From a bacterium (GTDB lineage Bacteria > Verrucomicrobiota > Kiritimatiellia > RFP12 > UBA1067): 47,755 bases of DNA. A program made the position numbers and the translations under genes. Position 1 is the first letter of the stretch. Each line of letters opens with the position of its first letter. Location of the stretch: NCBI GenBank assembly GCA_025360845.1, contig JANYBJ010000292.1, positions 1 to 47,755 of the forward strand. Reading direction: 5' to 3'. The notes beneath the pieces were generated by a model. It saw nothing but the letters and a program-made list of their open reading frames with translations. It made no database searches and was not told the origin of the DNA. This document shows positions 7,969 to 21,610 of the stretch, one piece after another.

Positions 7969-10053
7969 ATGCCCAGAACCATTCCGCTAGAGAGAGTACG
8001 CAACATCGGCATCATGGCGCACATCGATGCAGGCAAGACCACCTGTAGCGAGCGCATTCTCTTTTATTCCGGCAAGAATTATAAGATCGGCGAGGTACAC
8101 GAAGGTGCCGCGACGATGGACTACATGGTGCAGGAGCAGGAGCGTGGCATCACCATCACCTCGGCGGCCACGGCGGTCTCCTGGCGCGATCACCAGATCA
8201 GCCTGATCGATACCCCCGGACATGTGGACTTCACGGCTGAGGTGGAGCGCTCGCTGCGTGTGCTGGACGGCGCGGTCGCACTCTTCTGCGCGGTGGGCGG
8301 CGTGCAGCCCCAGACCGAGCAGGTGTGGCGTCAGAGCGAGAAGTACGAAGTGCCCAAGCTCTGCATGGTCAATAAGATGGACCGTATCGGCGCAAACTTT
8401 TTCACCGTGATCGACGAGATCAAAGAGACGCTGGGCGGCAATCCGGTGATGATGGTTTACCCGATGGGCGCGGCTGAAACCTTCTGCGGCGTGATCGATC
8501 TGTTGACGATGAAAGCGCTGACGTTCGACGAGGAGTCGCGGGGCGTCAAGGTGATCGAGAGTGAGATCCCCGAGGAGTATCGCGAGGAGTGCGAGCGTCT
8601 CCACATCGAGATGATGGAGAAGGCGGCCGAGCAGGACGAAGCGCTGATGAACAAGTACTTCGAGACCGGCTCGCTGACCAACGAAGAGATCATGCAGGGC
8701 ATCCGCAAGGGCACGATTGATCGCACGCTGGTCCCGGCTTACTGCGGTACGGCGTTCAAGAACAAGGGCGTGCAGCCGCTGCTCGACGGCGTGATCAATT
8801 ACCTGCCGTCGCCCCTCGATGTGGGTTCGGTGCATGCCGCGGACAATCCGGGCCTGATCCGCCGTCCTGACGACAAAGAACCGTTTGCCGGTCTGGCGTT
8901 CAAGATCCTTTCCGACAAGCACATGGGCAAGATCACCTTCGTGCGCATCTATTCCGGCACGTTGAAGGTGGGCGATCCGATTTACAACAGCACGATGGAT
9001 GCGGAAGCCCGCATCGGCCGTCTGTTCCGCATGCACGCGAACCGCCAGGAGGCGCTGGAAGAGGCCTACGCGGGTGACATCATCGCGGTGGTCGGTCTCT
9101 CCAAGACCCGCACCGGCGATACGATCTGCGATCCCAAGAAGCCGATTGTGCTGGAGTCGATCGAGTTCCCGGCGCCGGTGATCTCGATCTCGATCCGCCC
9201 GTCGTCGCGCGGCGACAACGAGAAGCTGGGCAGCGCGCTGCACTCGCTGGCGCAGGAAGATCCGACCTTCATCGTTAAGTTCGATCCCGAAACGAGCGAG
9301 ACGATCATCTCGGGCATGGGCGAACTGCATCTCGAAATCATCGTGGACCGCCTGCGCCGCGAACATAATGTGGAGTGCGAAGTGGGCAAGCCCGAGGTCG
9401 CCTACCGCGAGACCATCCGCCACATGGTGGACGGCGAGTACAAGCACGTCAAGCAGTCCGGCGGCCGCGGCCAGTACGCGCACGTCTGTTTGCGCCTCGA
9501 GCCGCAGGAGCCCGGACACGGGTTCTCCTTCGTCAACGAGGTCAAGGGCGGCGTGATCCCGAACGAGTATATCCCCGCGGTCGAGAAGGGCGTCATCAAG
9601 GCCATGGAGAGCGGCCCGTGCGGCGGCTTCCCCGTGGTGGATGTCAAGGTCGTCGTGCATTACGGTTCGTACCACGAGGTCGACTCCAACGAGTTCGCGT
9701 TCGTGGAGTGCGCGCGCCAGTGCTTTAAGAACCTCTTCCTCAAAGGCAACCCGCTGCTGCTGGAGCCGATCATGAGCGTCGAGGTGGCCGTGCCCGAGGA
9801 GTACATGGGAACCGCAACCGGTTCGATCTGTTCGCGCCGCGGACGCGTCGAGGGCATGGACGACAAGGCGGGCACCAAGCTGGTGCGCGGCTTCGTTCCG
9901 CTCGGCGAGATGTTCGGCTACTCCAGCGCGATCCGTACGGTCACGCAGGGACGCGCCACCTTCACGATGTCGTTCGAACGTTACGAGGGCGTGCCCTTCG
10001 AACTTTCCGAGACGATCATCGAGAAGCGCAAGAAGGAAGGCAAAGTGCGGTAA
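7969..10053 (+). CDS. fusA: Elongation factor G
   Basis: This 694-residue protein has the usual EF-G length. The ATG at 7969 follows AAGGAG by 10 bp. The GTPase motifs are all present: AHIDAGKTT (P-loop), [11 protein letters not shown] (switch I region), DTPGHVDF and NKMDRIGA. Later domains include [10 protein letters not shown] and [12 protein letters not shown] in domain IV. It drives ribosomal translocation and, with RRF, ribosome recycling. It is not next to rpsL, rpsG or tuf, where the main copy usually sits, so it could be the only copy in a rearranged genome or a second, specialised EF-G. A strong intrinsic terminator follows at 10069-10102. Confidence 0.95.
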   Translation: MPRTIPLERVRNIGIMAHIDAGKTTCSERILFYSGKNYKIGEVHEGAATMDYMVQEQERGITITSAATAVSWRDHQISLIDTPGHVDFTAEVERSLRVLDGAVALFCAVGGVQPQTEQVWRQSEKYEVPKLCMVNKMDRIGANFFTVIDEIKETLGGNPVMMVYPMGAAETFCGVIDLLTMKALTFDEESRGVKVIESEIPEEYREECERLHIEMMEKAAEQDEALMNKYFETGSLTNEEIMQGIRKGTIDRTLVPAYCGTAFKNKGVQPLLDGVINYLPSPLDVGSVHAADNPGLIRRPDDKEPFAGLAFKILSDKHMGKITFVRIYSGTLKVGDPIYNSTMDAEARIGRLFRMHANRQEALEEAYAGDIIAVVGLSKTRTGDTICDPKKPIVLESIEFPAPVISISIRPSSRGDNEKLGSALHSLAQEDPTFIVKFDPETSETIISGMGELHLEIIVDRLRREHNVECEVGKPEVAYRETIRHMVDGEYKHVKQSGGRGQYAHVCLRLEPQEPGHGFSFVNEVKGGVIPNEYIPAVEKGVIKAMESGPCGGFPVVDVKVVVHYGSYHEVDSNEFAFVECARQCFKNLFLKGNPLLLEPIMSVEVAVPEEYMGTATGSICSRRGRVEGMDDKAGTKLVRGFVPLGEMFGYSSAIRTVTQGRATFTMSFERYEGVPFELSETIIEKRKKEGKVR

Positions 10054-10068
10054 GCACTCGCCGGACAC

Positions 10069-10102
10069 AAAAAAAGGCTGCCCGTACTGGGCGGCCTTTT
10101 TT
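10069..10102 (+). terminator. Intrinsic terminator after fusA
   Basis: The stem GGCTGCCC (10076-10083) pairs with GGGCGGCC (10089-10096) with one G-U pair and a 5-nt loop, followed by six Ts. A run of As precedes the stem, so it could work on both strands. Confidence 0.88.
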
Positions 10103-10107
10103 ATTGC

Positions 10108-10147
10108 AAAATGAAAAGGTGCAGACGCGGAGTAACGCCTGCACCTT
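10108..10147 (-). terminator. Probable terminator after the Hsp20 gene (minus strand)
   Basis: AAGGTGCAG (10116-10124) and CTGCACCTT (10139-10147) form a perfect 9-bp stem. Read on the minus strand, the stem is followed by a T-rich stretch (TTTTCATTTT), as expected for termination of the Hsp20 transcript. Confidence 0.65.
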
Positions 10148-10253
10148 AGACTGAAACTGGACTACGGCACGTCTGCCGTTTTCTCAACTTCAACCTTCCA
10201 GATTTCCAGTCTCTCATGAATTATCGTTCCCTCCTTTCTTTCAACCGGGCGCG

Positions 10254-10766
10254 TTAGGCCGCAATGACGTCGATCCGCTTGTGAGTGGGTTTACCCTGCT
10301 CGGTCTTCGTCAGCGTCAGTGTGAGCACGCCCTTTTTGAATGTGGCTTTCACTTTGTCACGATCAACACCCTCAGGCAGATGGATCGAGCGGCGGAATTC
10401 CCCGTAACTCACTTCCGAGACGAAACAGTCGCGTTTCTTCTCCTCATGTTCACGCTTCTTTTCGCCGTGAACCGTGAGTTCGCTCCCATCCAAACTGACC
10501 TCGATGTCCTTCTCGTCCATGCCAGGCAACTCGGCCTTGACGCAGAATTCCTCGTCTGTCTCCGATACTTCAAGGCTCGGGGTTTCTTCAAACCAACGCT
10601 CACCTCTCCGGAGGAGAGCGCCGCGCCCGAATCCCATACCGAAGTCCTCGAAGAAGTCTTCGAACAGATGACTCACTTCCCGTTCAAACAGGCCTAATGA
10701 GGTGTCTTCACGCCGAGAGGGCACCACTTCCTCGCCTCTTTTCCTCCATGGGATCAGATCTTTCAT
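10254..10766 (-). CDS. Hsp20/alpha-crystallin small heat-shock protein
   Basis: This 170-residue protein starts MKDLIPWRKR, with AAGGAGG 7 bp upstream of the ATG; the frame continues upstream but without a better start. The N-terminal 65 residues are variable and Phe-rich. The alpha-crystallin domain follows, with ELPGMDEKDIEVSLDG and the C-terminal GVLTLTLTK motif. Small heat-shock proteins hold unfolding proteins in an ATP-independent way in the cytoplasm. It is a single-gene unit with its own terminator. No CIRCE-type operator was seen upstream. Confidence 0.93.
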   Translation of the reverse strand: MKDLIPWRKRGEEVVPSRREDTSLGLFEREVSHLFEDFFEDFGMGFGRGALLRRGERWFEETPSLEVSETDEEFCVKAELPGMDEKDIEVSLDGSELTVHGEKKREHEEKKRDCFVSEVSYGEFRRSIHLPEGVDRDKVKATFKKGVLTLTLTKTEQGKPTHKRIDVIAA

Positions 10767-10999
10767 AATGGTTCCTCCTTTCAAACCTCCGTGTCTCGAT
10801 GACACGTGGATAGAAATACTACCATTTAACTAGCATTAAGAGTGCCAGTCATCGGTATATTATGTACAACATGCTATTATGCAACAAGTTAGATAGTCAT
10901 AATAAAAATCGTGAAATGGCAGAACGCGACATTAGTTCACAGTCAAGGATATCCCCCTGGTGACAATTTGACTCTCTTGCGCGTGTGGCTCTGCCGAGG

Positions 11000-11635
11000 T
11001 TACGTACGTAGATGCCGCTCCAGCCAGGCCACGATCTCGCGGCCGACGTCGAGCTTGCTCTGCAGCGGCAGGGCGGTCGGCGGTTCGTTTGCGGAGAGGA
11101 ACGTCACGCGGTTGGTGTCGACTGCGAAGCCCGCGTCCGGCTGAGTCACGTCATTCGCGACGATCAGGTCGAGCCCCTTCGACACCAGCTTGCGCTGCGC
11201 CTCAACGAGGGGATCGCCGGTTTCGGCTGCGAAACCCACGAAGGTCCGCTGCTCCTTGAGCGGACGGATCGTCGTTAAAATGTCGGGGTTGGGTTCCAGT
11301 TCGATGACGGGCCTCATCTCCGACTTCTTGAGTTTGACGGGGCTGGCCTGTTTGAAACGCCAGTCCGCCACAGCGGCACACATGACGAGCGCGGTGTGAA
11401 AGGGTAGGAGCCTCTGGACCGCGGCCAGCATTTCAAGCGCGCTCGTCACATCCACCCGGATCACGCCTGACGGGGTCGGCAACGCCACCGGCCCGGCGAC
11501 CAGCGTCACGGTGTGGCCGCGTTCGGCGGCGGCCTGCGCGACGGCGAATCCCATCTTGCCGGTGGAGCGGTTGCTAAGGAAGCGCACGGGGTCAAGATAC
11601 TCGCGGGTTGGGCCTGCGGTGACGAGGAGTTTCAT
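11000..11635 (-). CDS. coaB: Phosphopantothenate--cysteine ligase, stand-alone CoaB domain
   Basis: This 211-residue protein starts [21 protein letters not shown] lies upstream of the chosen ATG. The opening and the [12 protein letters not shown] stretch are hallmarks of the CoaB half of the Dfp/CoaBC protein, followed by CAAVADWR and the KLKK segment. CoaB joins cysteine to 4'-phosphopantothenate with nucleotide hydrolysis in coenzyme A synthesis. Most bacteria fuse it behind CoaC (the decarboxylase, about 180 residues); here no CoaC domain precedes it in any frame. The decarboxylase should therefore be encoded elsewhere. The gene is isolated. Confidence 0.87.
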   Translation of the reverse strand: MKLLVTAGPTREYLDPVRFLSNRSTGKMGFAVAQAAAERGHTVTLVAGPVALPTPSGVIRVDVTSALEMLAAVQRLLPFHTALVMCAAVADWRFKQASPVKLKKSEMRPVIELEPNPDILTTIRPLKEQRTFVGFAAETGDPLVEAQRKLVSKGLDLIVANDVTQPDAGFAVDTNRVTFLSANEPPTALPLQSKLDVGREIVAWLERHLRT

Positions 11636-12044
11636 TATGCTCGGTTCCTTGGAAGGTGGTTGAAACGGCATATTCCGTTTCGCGGTAGCCACAGAATAAC
11701 ATGTTGATGCTGAGCCATCAACCAGCAACCCGGATGTAACGCGCCCAGGCCGGGTGGGGCAGCAATTCTAAATTTGGCAAGGAAGCGCCTCACGGCGCCA
11801 CTACGAACGCAAGAAAGCTTAGGGAAATCCGTTTGTAGTGTGCCCGTTAGGGCATGCTTTCAGGGCGGCCTAAGCCAAATTTAGAATTGCTGCGGGTGGG
11901 GCAGCCTGATTGCGTGCGCGGCGGGTTATCTGGTAAGATGACTTCAAGTCTGTAAGGAGCTGGTCTTCACAAGGGGGCCGCTCCCGAATGAGAAGTGAGG
12001 CGTGGGAAAGTGACGCCTGCGCCGATGGCCAAAGGACCCCATCC
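11636..12044. other. Intergenic region, about 409 bp, with a hairpin repeat element
   Basis: This divergent gap lies between coaB and the sialidase-like gene. It contains the 135-bp hairpin element at 11759-11893. Nearer the sialidase-like gene lies a short dyad AGGCGT / ACGCCT around 11999-12018. No ORF with a convincing start was seen. Confidence 0.6.
11751..11905. repeat. Hairpin/MITE-like element with 20-bp perfect inverted termini (copy 2) and flanking direct repeat
   Basis: GCAGCAATTCTAAATTTGGC at 11759-11778 is repeated exactly in inverse orientation at 11874-11893. CGGGTGGGGCAGC occurs at 11751-11763 and again at 11893-11905; the part directly outside the termini (GGGTGGG) looks like a target-site duplication. 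The interior is itself an imperfect palindrome pairing 11781-11809 with 11830-11861. It has no coding capacity. The ends match the element at 2714-2932. Confidence 0.72.
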
Positions 12045-13148
12045 ATGTGTCTTGCGAGATCCGTGTTAAGCCTGCTCCTGCTCCTGACATGCGTGTGTGC
12101 GCAGGCGGAAAGCTCGCGGAGCCTTCGTATCGAGTGGCAGCCTTCAACCCTGCGTCTGGTTGCGGAAAACAGCGTTTACGCGCGTATCATCCGGTTGAAA
12201 TCCGGGGCTCTGCTTTGCTGTTACGAGAAGGGGAAGCAGTGCTGGATCAAGCGGAGCGGAGACGAGGGCTTGAGCTGGGGGCCGGAGCGGATCGTGACCT
12301 CGTATGCGCACGGGAAGGCCGCCAATCCGGAAATGCTCCAGCTGAAAAACGGCGCGCTGCTGTTTTGCTATAACGAGCGCCCGAACGACGGCGTCAGCCC
12401 TTTCGCGATTGCAATCACAATCAGCCGCGATGAGGGGGAGCGTTGGGGCGATTGCCGGCGGATATTCGAGGGAGGCAAGCAGCCTTCTGAAGGGTGCTGG
12501 GAACCGGCGGCTTTGCAGTTTCCCGACGGTGAAATCCAAATCTTTTTTGCCAACGAGGCTCCGTATCCGCGTTCGGACGAACAGGATATCTCGATGGTCC
12601 GTTCGACAGATTCGGCAACGAGTTGGAGTCGTGCGGAAACCGTGTCCTTCCGCGCCGGAACCCGCGACGGCATGCCGGTTCCCCGGCTGCTGAATGACGG
12701 AAAAACGGTGGTGATGGCCATCGAGGACAACGGGGTGAACGGACGCTTTAAGCCGGTGATTCTTTGTTCCGATGTGGAAAACCGCTGGAGGGGACGTGTG
12801 ATCGGCGGCGATAGCCCGTACCGGCGGTTTGCGCTGTCGGAGCGTCTGCCGGACGAAGTCTATGCGGGGGCACCCTACATCTGTCAGATGCCGAATGGCG
12901 ACACGCTGTTGTCCGTGCAGAGTGACGAAGGCCGTCGTGAAGCGCAGATGGTCGTATATGTCGGCGACGAGAAAGCGCGCGCTTTTCGGCGCCGGAGCGT
13001 GCCCTTCGCGTTGGAAGACGGGGCGGCCGGGAAATGGAACGCGCTGTTCGTGAAGCATTCAAACACCGTCACGGCTGTTTCCAGCACCACATTGCAGGGG
13101 AAGTCCGGGATCTGGATCATCGACGGGCTCGTAAAGGATGCCGAGTAA
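12045..13148 (+). CDS. Secreted sialidase-like (Asp-box) beta-propeller protein
   Basis: This 367-residue protein starts at 12045, where AAAGGA lies 8 bp upstream and a signal peptide (MCLARSVLSLLLLLTCVCAQA) follows; the frame begins at 11988 but the added residues do not look natural. Asp-box motifs appear near residues 70 (SGDEGLSWG), 127 (SRDEGERWG) and, degenerate, 187 (STDSATSWS), spaced as in six-bladed sialidase propellers. YARIIRLKSG near the N-terminus sits where exo-sialidases carry their first substrate Arg. GH33 members remove terminal sialic acid; many relatives in polysaccharide degraders act on other sugars, so the substrate is open. It is exported by inference. Confidence 0.78.
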   Translation: MCLARSVLSLLLLLTCVCAQAESSRSLRIEWQPSTLRLVAENSVYARIIRLKSGALLCCYEKGKQCWIKRSGDEGLSWGPERIVTSYAHGKAANPEMLQLKNGALLFCYNERPNDGVSPFAIAITISRDEGERWGDCRRIFEGGKQPSEGCWEPAALQFPDGEIQIFFANEAPYPRSDEQDISMVRSTDSATSWSRAETVSFRAGTRDGMPVPRLLNDGKTVVMAIEDNGVNGRFKPVILCSDVENRWRGRVIGGDSPYRRFALSERLPDEVYAGAPYICQMPNGDTLLSVQSDEGRREAQMVVYVGDEKARAFRRRSVPFALEDGAAGKWNALFVKHSNTVTAVSSTTLQGKSGIWIIDGLVKDAE

Positions 13149-13257
13149 GCCGTTGCCGGGACTCGGAATTCGGGTGGTCAGGGCCGGGTAAATCTGATTC
13201 AATAGAAGCTACTGGATTTAGGATGTTTTGAGAGTAGAGGAAACGAGGAGACGAGCG

Positions 13258-14430
13258 ATGAAAAATTTCAGTTATTGCAATCCGGTCAAGGTGGTGTTCG
13301 GCAGGGGCACGGTGGCGCAGGTGGGCGAGGAGACGGCGAAGGTCGGGCGCAAGGCGCTGCTGGTTTACGGACAGGCCAGCCTCAAGAAAACCGGGGTGTT
13401 TGACCGTGTGATGGCGTCGCTGAAAGCGGCGGGCGTCGAGGTGGTCGAGTTCGGCGGGGCGCAGGCGAATCCGCTGCTTTCCCATGCGCGCAAAGGGATC
13501 GAGTTGGCCAAGGCGACCGGGTGTGATGTGGTCGTGGCTGCGGGCGGCGGCAGCGTGCTGGACTCGGCCAAGGGCATCGCGGGCGGAGTGGGGTGCGGCA
13601 TCGATCCGTGGGAGGTTCTCAACAACGGCAAGCAGTTTACAGCCGCATTGCCGCTGGTGACGGTGCTGACCGTGCCGGCGGCAGGCTCAGAAATGAACTG
13701 CGGATTCGTGCTGACCGACGATGTCGAGAGCGGCATCAAGGGCGGCGGATACGGCGGCACGCCGGTCTTCCCCAGGACGTCGATCCTTGATCCCGACACC
13801 ACGCTGAGCGTGTCGCCGCACTACATGACCTATGCGTGTGCGGATGTGATGTCGCATTTGGTCGAGTTCTATTTCACTTCGACCGAGGCGTGGACGCCGG
13901 TGCAGGACCGCATGATCGAAGGGCTGGTGCTTTCGGCGATGGAGTGCCTGACGGCGATCCATGCCGACCCGGCGGCGTACGCGCCGCGCGAGGCGTTCAT
14001 GTGGAACGCGACCTTGGCGTGGAACGGCCTGCCGCCGTGCGGCCTGGGCGGCGCCACGCCGTCGCACCTGATCGAGCACGGGCTCAGCGGGGTGTTTCCG
14101 AAGATCGCGCATGGCGAGGGCCTGGCGCTGATCCAGCCGACGTGGCTCAGGTGGTTTGCGGCACGCTCGCCGGTGCGTCCGGCGCGCTTCGCGCGGGCGG
14201 TGTTCGGCGTGGACATCGCCTGCGACACGCTTGCGGGCATCGAAGGCGCGCGGCGGTACCACGATTTCCTGGCGCGTTTCGGCGGGCCGCGCAACTGGGC
14301 CGGATGCGGCGTGGACGCGGTGGGACTCGACGCGGTGGCGCGGGATGCCGCGAAGCTGGCGCATGTCTGGGGCATGGCCGCCGACTATCCCGAAGCGGTG
14401 ATCAAAGAGATTCTGTCGATGGGCGTGTAG
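13258..14430 (+). CDS. Iron-containing alcohol dehydrogenase (BDH/YqhD-like)
   Basis: This 390-residue protein starts MKNFSYCNPVKVVFG with GAGGAG about 7 bp upstream. The N-terminal domain has the nucleotide-binding GGGSVLDSAK (96-105). The metal site of the family can be read as D196, H200, H274 and H285, so it should bind Fe(II) or Zn(II). The full-length relatives are NAD(P)H-dependent butanol or aldehyde dehydrogenases, which remove reducing equivalents in fermentation or detoxify aldehydes. The substrate is not determined by sequence. It is convergent with the glycosyltransferase at 14483; a small GGCGGG / CCCGCC stem lies between them at 14447-14468. Confidence 0.92.
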   Translation: MKNFSYCNPVKVVFGRGTVAQVGEETAKVGRKALLVYGQASLKKTGVFDRVMASLKAAGVEVVEFGGAQANPLLSHARKGIELAKATGCDVVVAAGGGSVLDSAKGIAGGVGCGIDPWEVLNNGKQFTAALPLVTVLTVPAAGSEMNCGFVLTDDVESGIKGGGYGGTPVFPRTSILDPDTTLSVSPHYMTYACADVMSHLVEFYFTSTEAWTPVQDRMIEGLVLSAMECLTAIHADPAAYAPREAFMWNATLAWNGLPPCGLGGATPSHLIEHGLSGVFPKIAHGEGLALIQPTWLRWFAARSPVRPARFARAVFGVDIACDTLAGIEGARRYHDFLARFGGPRNWAGCGVDAVGLDAVARDAAKLAHVWGMAADYPEAVIKEILSMGV

Positions 14431-14482
14431 CGGGTGTTGGATACGTGGCGGGCACACGCCTCCCCGCCGGGAGGGTCAACGG

Positions 14483-15643
14483 TTATTGCGGACCGGTCTT
14501 TGTCGCCCGCTTGAAGAACTCCTCGAGCTGTTCGATGTTCTTCACTCCGTCGAAGTGCTCCTCCACCGTTGCCCGGCCCGCTTTGGCAATCCGGACCATT
14601 TGGTCCTTAGCCGTCAGTGCCATGGCGAGAGCGTCCGTCAATTTGAAAGGATCGTCGGGCGGCACAAGCAGGCCGTTGACGGTGGTGCCGATCACTTCGC
14701 TTGCGGCGTTGGCTGTGGTGGTGACGACGGGGGTTCCGAGCGCCATGGCCTCCACCAGAATGTTGGGGATGCCGTCGCGGTCGCCGTCGGGCAGGAGTCG
14801 TGAGGGCAACGCGAGCACCGAAGCCTTGATGAGGTTCTCACGCGTCTCTTCTTCCGGCTGCCATCCGATGAAGGTCACGTTGTGCTCAACATTGAGTTCC
14901 ACGCAGAGCTGCTTGAGGGCCGCGAGACAGGAGCCGGCACCCGCTATGACGCAGGTGAAGCGGACGCCGCGTTTAACGAGTTGGGCGCAGGCGCGGACCA
15001 AGGTGTCGAGCCCTTTTTTCGGTTCAAGACGGCAGGCGGAAAAGATGATGTCGATCGGACGGACGGGGTCGAAAAGGTATTCGTTGAGCGGCAGGCCGTG
15101 GCGGATGACGGTGACCTTTGCTTTCGGGATGCCGGCGGCGATGACGGCATCGGCGGCCAGCCGCGTACAGGCCGCAATGCCGGCGGCTGAATGCAGGCGA
15201 CGATACAGAAGCTCCGGCGAGCAGGCGAAAACATCGTGCGCGTGAACGCTGCAGGTCCATGGCAGCCCCAGTGTCTGGGCGGTGATCGCGGCGACATCGG
15301 CCGTGATTCCGGCGAAGTGGGCGTGGATCAACCGGCTGTCCGACTCGGCGGTTAAGCGGATGAGGTGGTCGACCTGCGGGATGCGTTTGAGGATCCGGGC
15401 GGCGGTGGCGGGCGACTGCGACTGCGGCCACTCCTCAACGATGCGGTCGTAGGCGATCTGCAAGAAGCGCGGACGGAGTCCTTCCGGACAATTCGTCAGC
15501 GTGAACGCGAGCGTTTCCGTGTACCCTTTCAAAAGCCGCCTGAAGACCGGCCATCCCCGGCGGCAAAGCAGTTCCACCTCGCGCCGGATGAAAGTTTCGC
15601 TCGGCAGAAGTTGGTCCAACAGGTAGGTGACGGGAAAGGGCAT
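14483..15643 (-). CDS. Family 4 glycosyltransferase
   Basis: This 386-residue protein begins MPFPVTYLLDQLLPSETFI, an N-terminus common in GT4 enzymes of exopolysaccharide clusters. HAHFAGITADVAA lies in the acceptor domain. The C-terminal nucleotide-sugar domain has SACRLEPKKGLDTLVRA and the retaining-GT E-X7-E motif in DGIPNILVEAMALGTPVV. It should transfer a sugar from a nucleotide donor to a glycan or lipid in the cytoplasm or at the inner face of the membrane. Its start lies 2 bp past the stop of the M42 peptidase gene, so the two are co-transcribed and perhaps translationally coupled. Donor and acceptor are unknown. Confidence 0.88.
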   Translation of the reverse strand: MPFPVTYLLDQLLPSETFIRREVELLCRRGWPVFRRLLKGYTETLAFTLTNCPEGLRPRFLQIAYDRIVEEWPQSQSPATAARILKRIPQVDHLIRLTAESDSRLIHAHFAGITADVAAITAQTLGLPWTCSVHAHDVFACSPELLYRRLHSAAGIAACTRLAADAVIAAGIPKAKVTVIRHGLPLNEYLFDPVRPIDIIFSACRLEPKKGLDTLVRACAQLVKRGVRFTCVIAGAGSCLAALKQLCVELNVEHNVTFIGWQPEEETRENLIKASVLALPSRLLPDGDRDGIPNILVEAMALGTPVVTTTANAASEVIGTTVNGLLVPPDDPFKLTDALAMALTAKDQMVRIAKAGRATVEEHFDGVKNIEQLEEFFKRATKTGPQ

Positions 15644-15645
15644 GG

Positions 15646-16722
15646 CTAAGGCTGCTTGGGATAGAGGTCAAGAGCTGCGGGAATTGTCCGGATCGCGGCG
15701 CACAAAAGGTCGACCGTCTTGGCCGTGTCATCCAGGCTGAGGAGTTCGACCGGGCTGTGTATGTAGCGCACGGGGACGCTGAGTTGCGCGACGGCCGCGC
15801 CGGAGCGCGACATGCGCATGGCCCAGGCGCAGGTGCCGGTGCCGCGGCTGCGGACCTGCCGTTGGACCTTGATTTCTTGCTGTTCTGCGGCTCCGAGAAC
15901 GAGGCTGTTGAGTTTCGTGTGGTAGGTCGGGCCGATGCCCAGGACCGGACCGTCGCCGATGCGGATGTCGCCCGCGACCTTACGGTCCTCTTTCTGTGCA
16001 TCGGTCGCGAAGGTCACATCCACGCAGAAGCCGATGTGCGGGTCGATGTCGTAGGCGGCTGTGATGCCGCCGACCAGGCCGACCTCCTCCTGCACGCTGG
16101 CGACCATGTGGAGCGCGACGTTCAGTTGTTCGCCCGCGAGGCGGCGCATGACTTCGGTGACAATGAACGCGCCGGCGCGGTTGTCGAAGCCGCGGCAGGC
16201 GACACGGTTGTTGGCAAGGGTGCGCCAGCCCGCATCCACGACCGCCGGGCTGCCGAGGTCAACGAGGGTGAGCGCGTCGGCGCGGCTCTTCGCGCCGATA
16301 TCGACCGTGACGTCTTTGATCTCCTGCGGCGCGACCTTCTCGCGGTCCTTGGCTGTCATCAGATGGGGAGGACGTACGCCGAACACGCCATAGACAGGCC
16401 CTGTTTTTCCCTGGATGACGATGCGCTCGGCCGCGAGCAGGGGGACGGTGACGCCGCCGAGCGCGCACATGTAGAGGAACCCGTCGTCGTCGATGTGCTG
16501 CACCATGAAGCCGATCTCGTCGCAGTGGCCTTCGATCATCACGCGCAAAGGCGCGGCGGGGTTCAGGCAGGCGCGCAGGTTGCCGTGGATGTCGATCTGC
16601 AGACCGGGCACGGAAGCGGCCTTCAGATAATCAGCCAGCAACGCCATGCCGTCATATTCGAAGCCGGTGGGCGTGGGGATTGCGACGAGCTTCTGCAAAA
16701 GGTCAAGGGCTTGTTTGTCCAT
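15646..16722 (-). CDS. M42-family metalloaminopeptidase (FrvX/glutamyl aminopeptidase type)
   Basis: This 358-residue protein has the usual M42 length. The metal and catalytic residues of the family are visible: H66 (EGHCDEIGF), D180 (RGFDNRAG), E212-E213 (QEEVGLVGG), D235 (CVDVTFAT) and H322 (RYIHSPVE). Such enzymes form large tetrahedral assemblies that trim amino acids from short peptides in the cytoplasm; older annotations call them endoglucanases without support. It follows carA by 23 bp on the same strand and precedes the glycosyltransferase by 2 bp. No strong Shine-Dalgarno was seen. Confidence 0.9.
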   Translation of the reverse strand: MDKQALDLLQKLVAIPTPTGFEYDGMALLADYLKAASVPGLQIDIHGNLRACLNPAAPLRVMIEGHCDEIGFMVQHIDDDGFLYMCALGGVTVPLLAAERIVIQGKTGPVYGVFGVRPPHLMTAKDREKVAPQEIKDVTVDIGAKSRADALTLVDLGSPAVVDAGWRTLANNRVACRGFDNRAGAFIVTEVMRRLAGEQLNVALHMVASVQEEVGLVGGITAAYDIDPHIGFCVDVTFATDAQKEDRKVAGDIRIGDGPVLGIGPTYHTKLNSLVLGAAEQQEIKVQRQVRSRGTGTCAWAMRMSRSGAAVAQLSVPVRYIHSPVELLSLDDTAKTVDLLCAAIRTIPAALDLYPKQP

Positions 16723-16745
16723 GGTAAGATCTTTTCAATATGCGT

Positions 16746-17897
<1,152 letters not shown>

Positions 17898-17920
17898 AGC
17901 AAAAGGTGTGTTTTGCGTAG

Positions 17921-17940
17921 GGGCGACCGGCCGGTCGCCC
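17921..17940. repeat. Perfect 20-bp GC palindrome between carB and carA
   Basis: GGGCGACCGGCCGGTCGCCC is its own reverse complement and is flanked by GTAG and TTAC. It belongs with the GTAGGG-type palindromes seen at 27678-27699 and 29190-29244. Confidence 0.75.
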
Positions 17941-17949
17941 TTACTGGGT

Positions 17950-21222
<3,273 letters not shown>

Positions 21223-21260
21223 CGTATGACTCCGGTCTGACGCGCTATTCGATTAAGATT

Positions 21261-21279
21261 TAGCAGGGGGGTGTGCCAA
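21261..21279 (-). promoter_or_regulatory. Sigma-54-like -24/-12 motif before carB, spacing one base long
   Basis: Read on the minus strand it is TTGGCACA, six Cs, then TGCTA. The TGGCAC and TGCT blocks match the consensus, but GG and GC are 11 bases apart instead of 10. A start about 12 bases on would leave a leader of roughly 28 nt with GGAG before the carB ATG. Confidence 0.3.
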
Positions 21280-21610
21280 GGAGGGTGACAGGTCCAAATT
21301 CCATCAGGTGCAGAACGGGGATATATAATACAAAATCGGCGTGTGATACGCCATGAGATTGTGCTACACTTTTTCACGTTTTGAAAGAAGAGGCGGCGAC
21401 ACCCCCCCGTTGTCCGTTACAGAAATGTCGCGCCAGACCCTTTTGACGCTCAGCGGCGACAAAAATGTTTTCATCATCAAAGTTTAACCCGTTTTTGTCG
21501 AGATTGCGAACAGCTTGTTTGGGCTGTTCGACAATTGTGTCGCGTGGAATGATGTGGAAAGCGGTGTGTTAGCAGGGGGAGAAGGCGGTCGGTTTCAGCG
21601 GTCGGATTTT

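Noticed and set aside
7987-10068. 693-codon minus-strand frame opposite fusA, and similar long frames opposite carB and gltB
   Set aside because: These are antisense shadows of high-GC coding sequence; their translations are His/Arg/Ala/Leu-rich without motifs, while the opposite strand encodes well-known proteins.
10800-10900. CIRCE operator before the Hsp20 gene
   Set aside because: Only GAGTGCC resembles half a site; the matching TTAGCACTC arm is absent.
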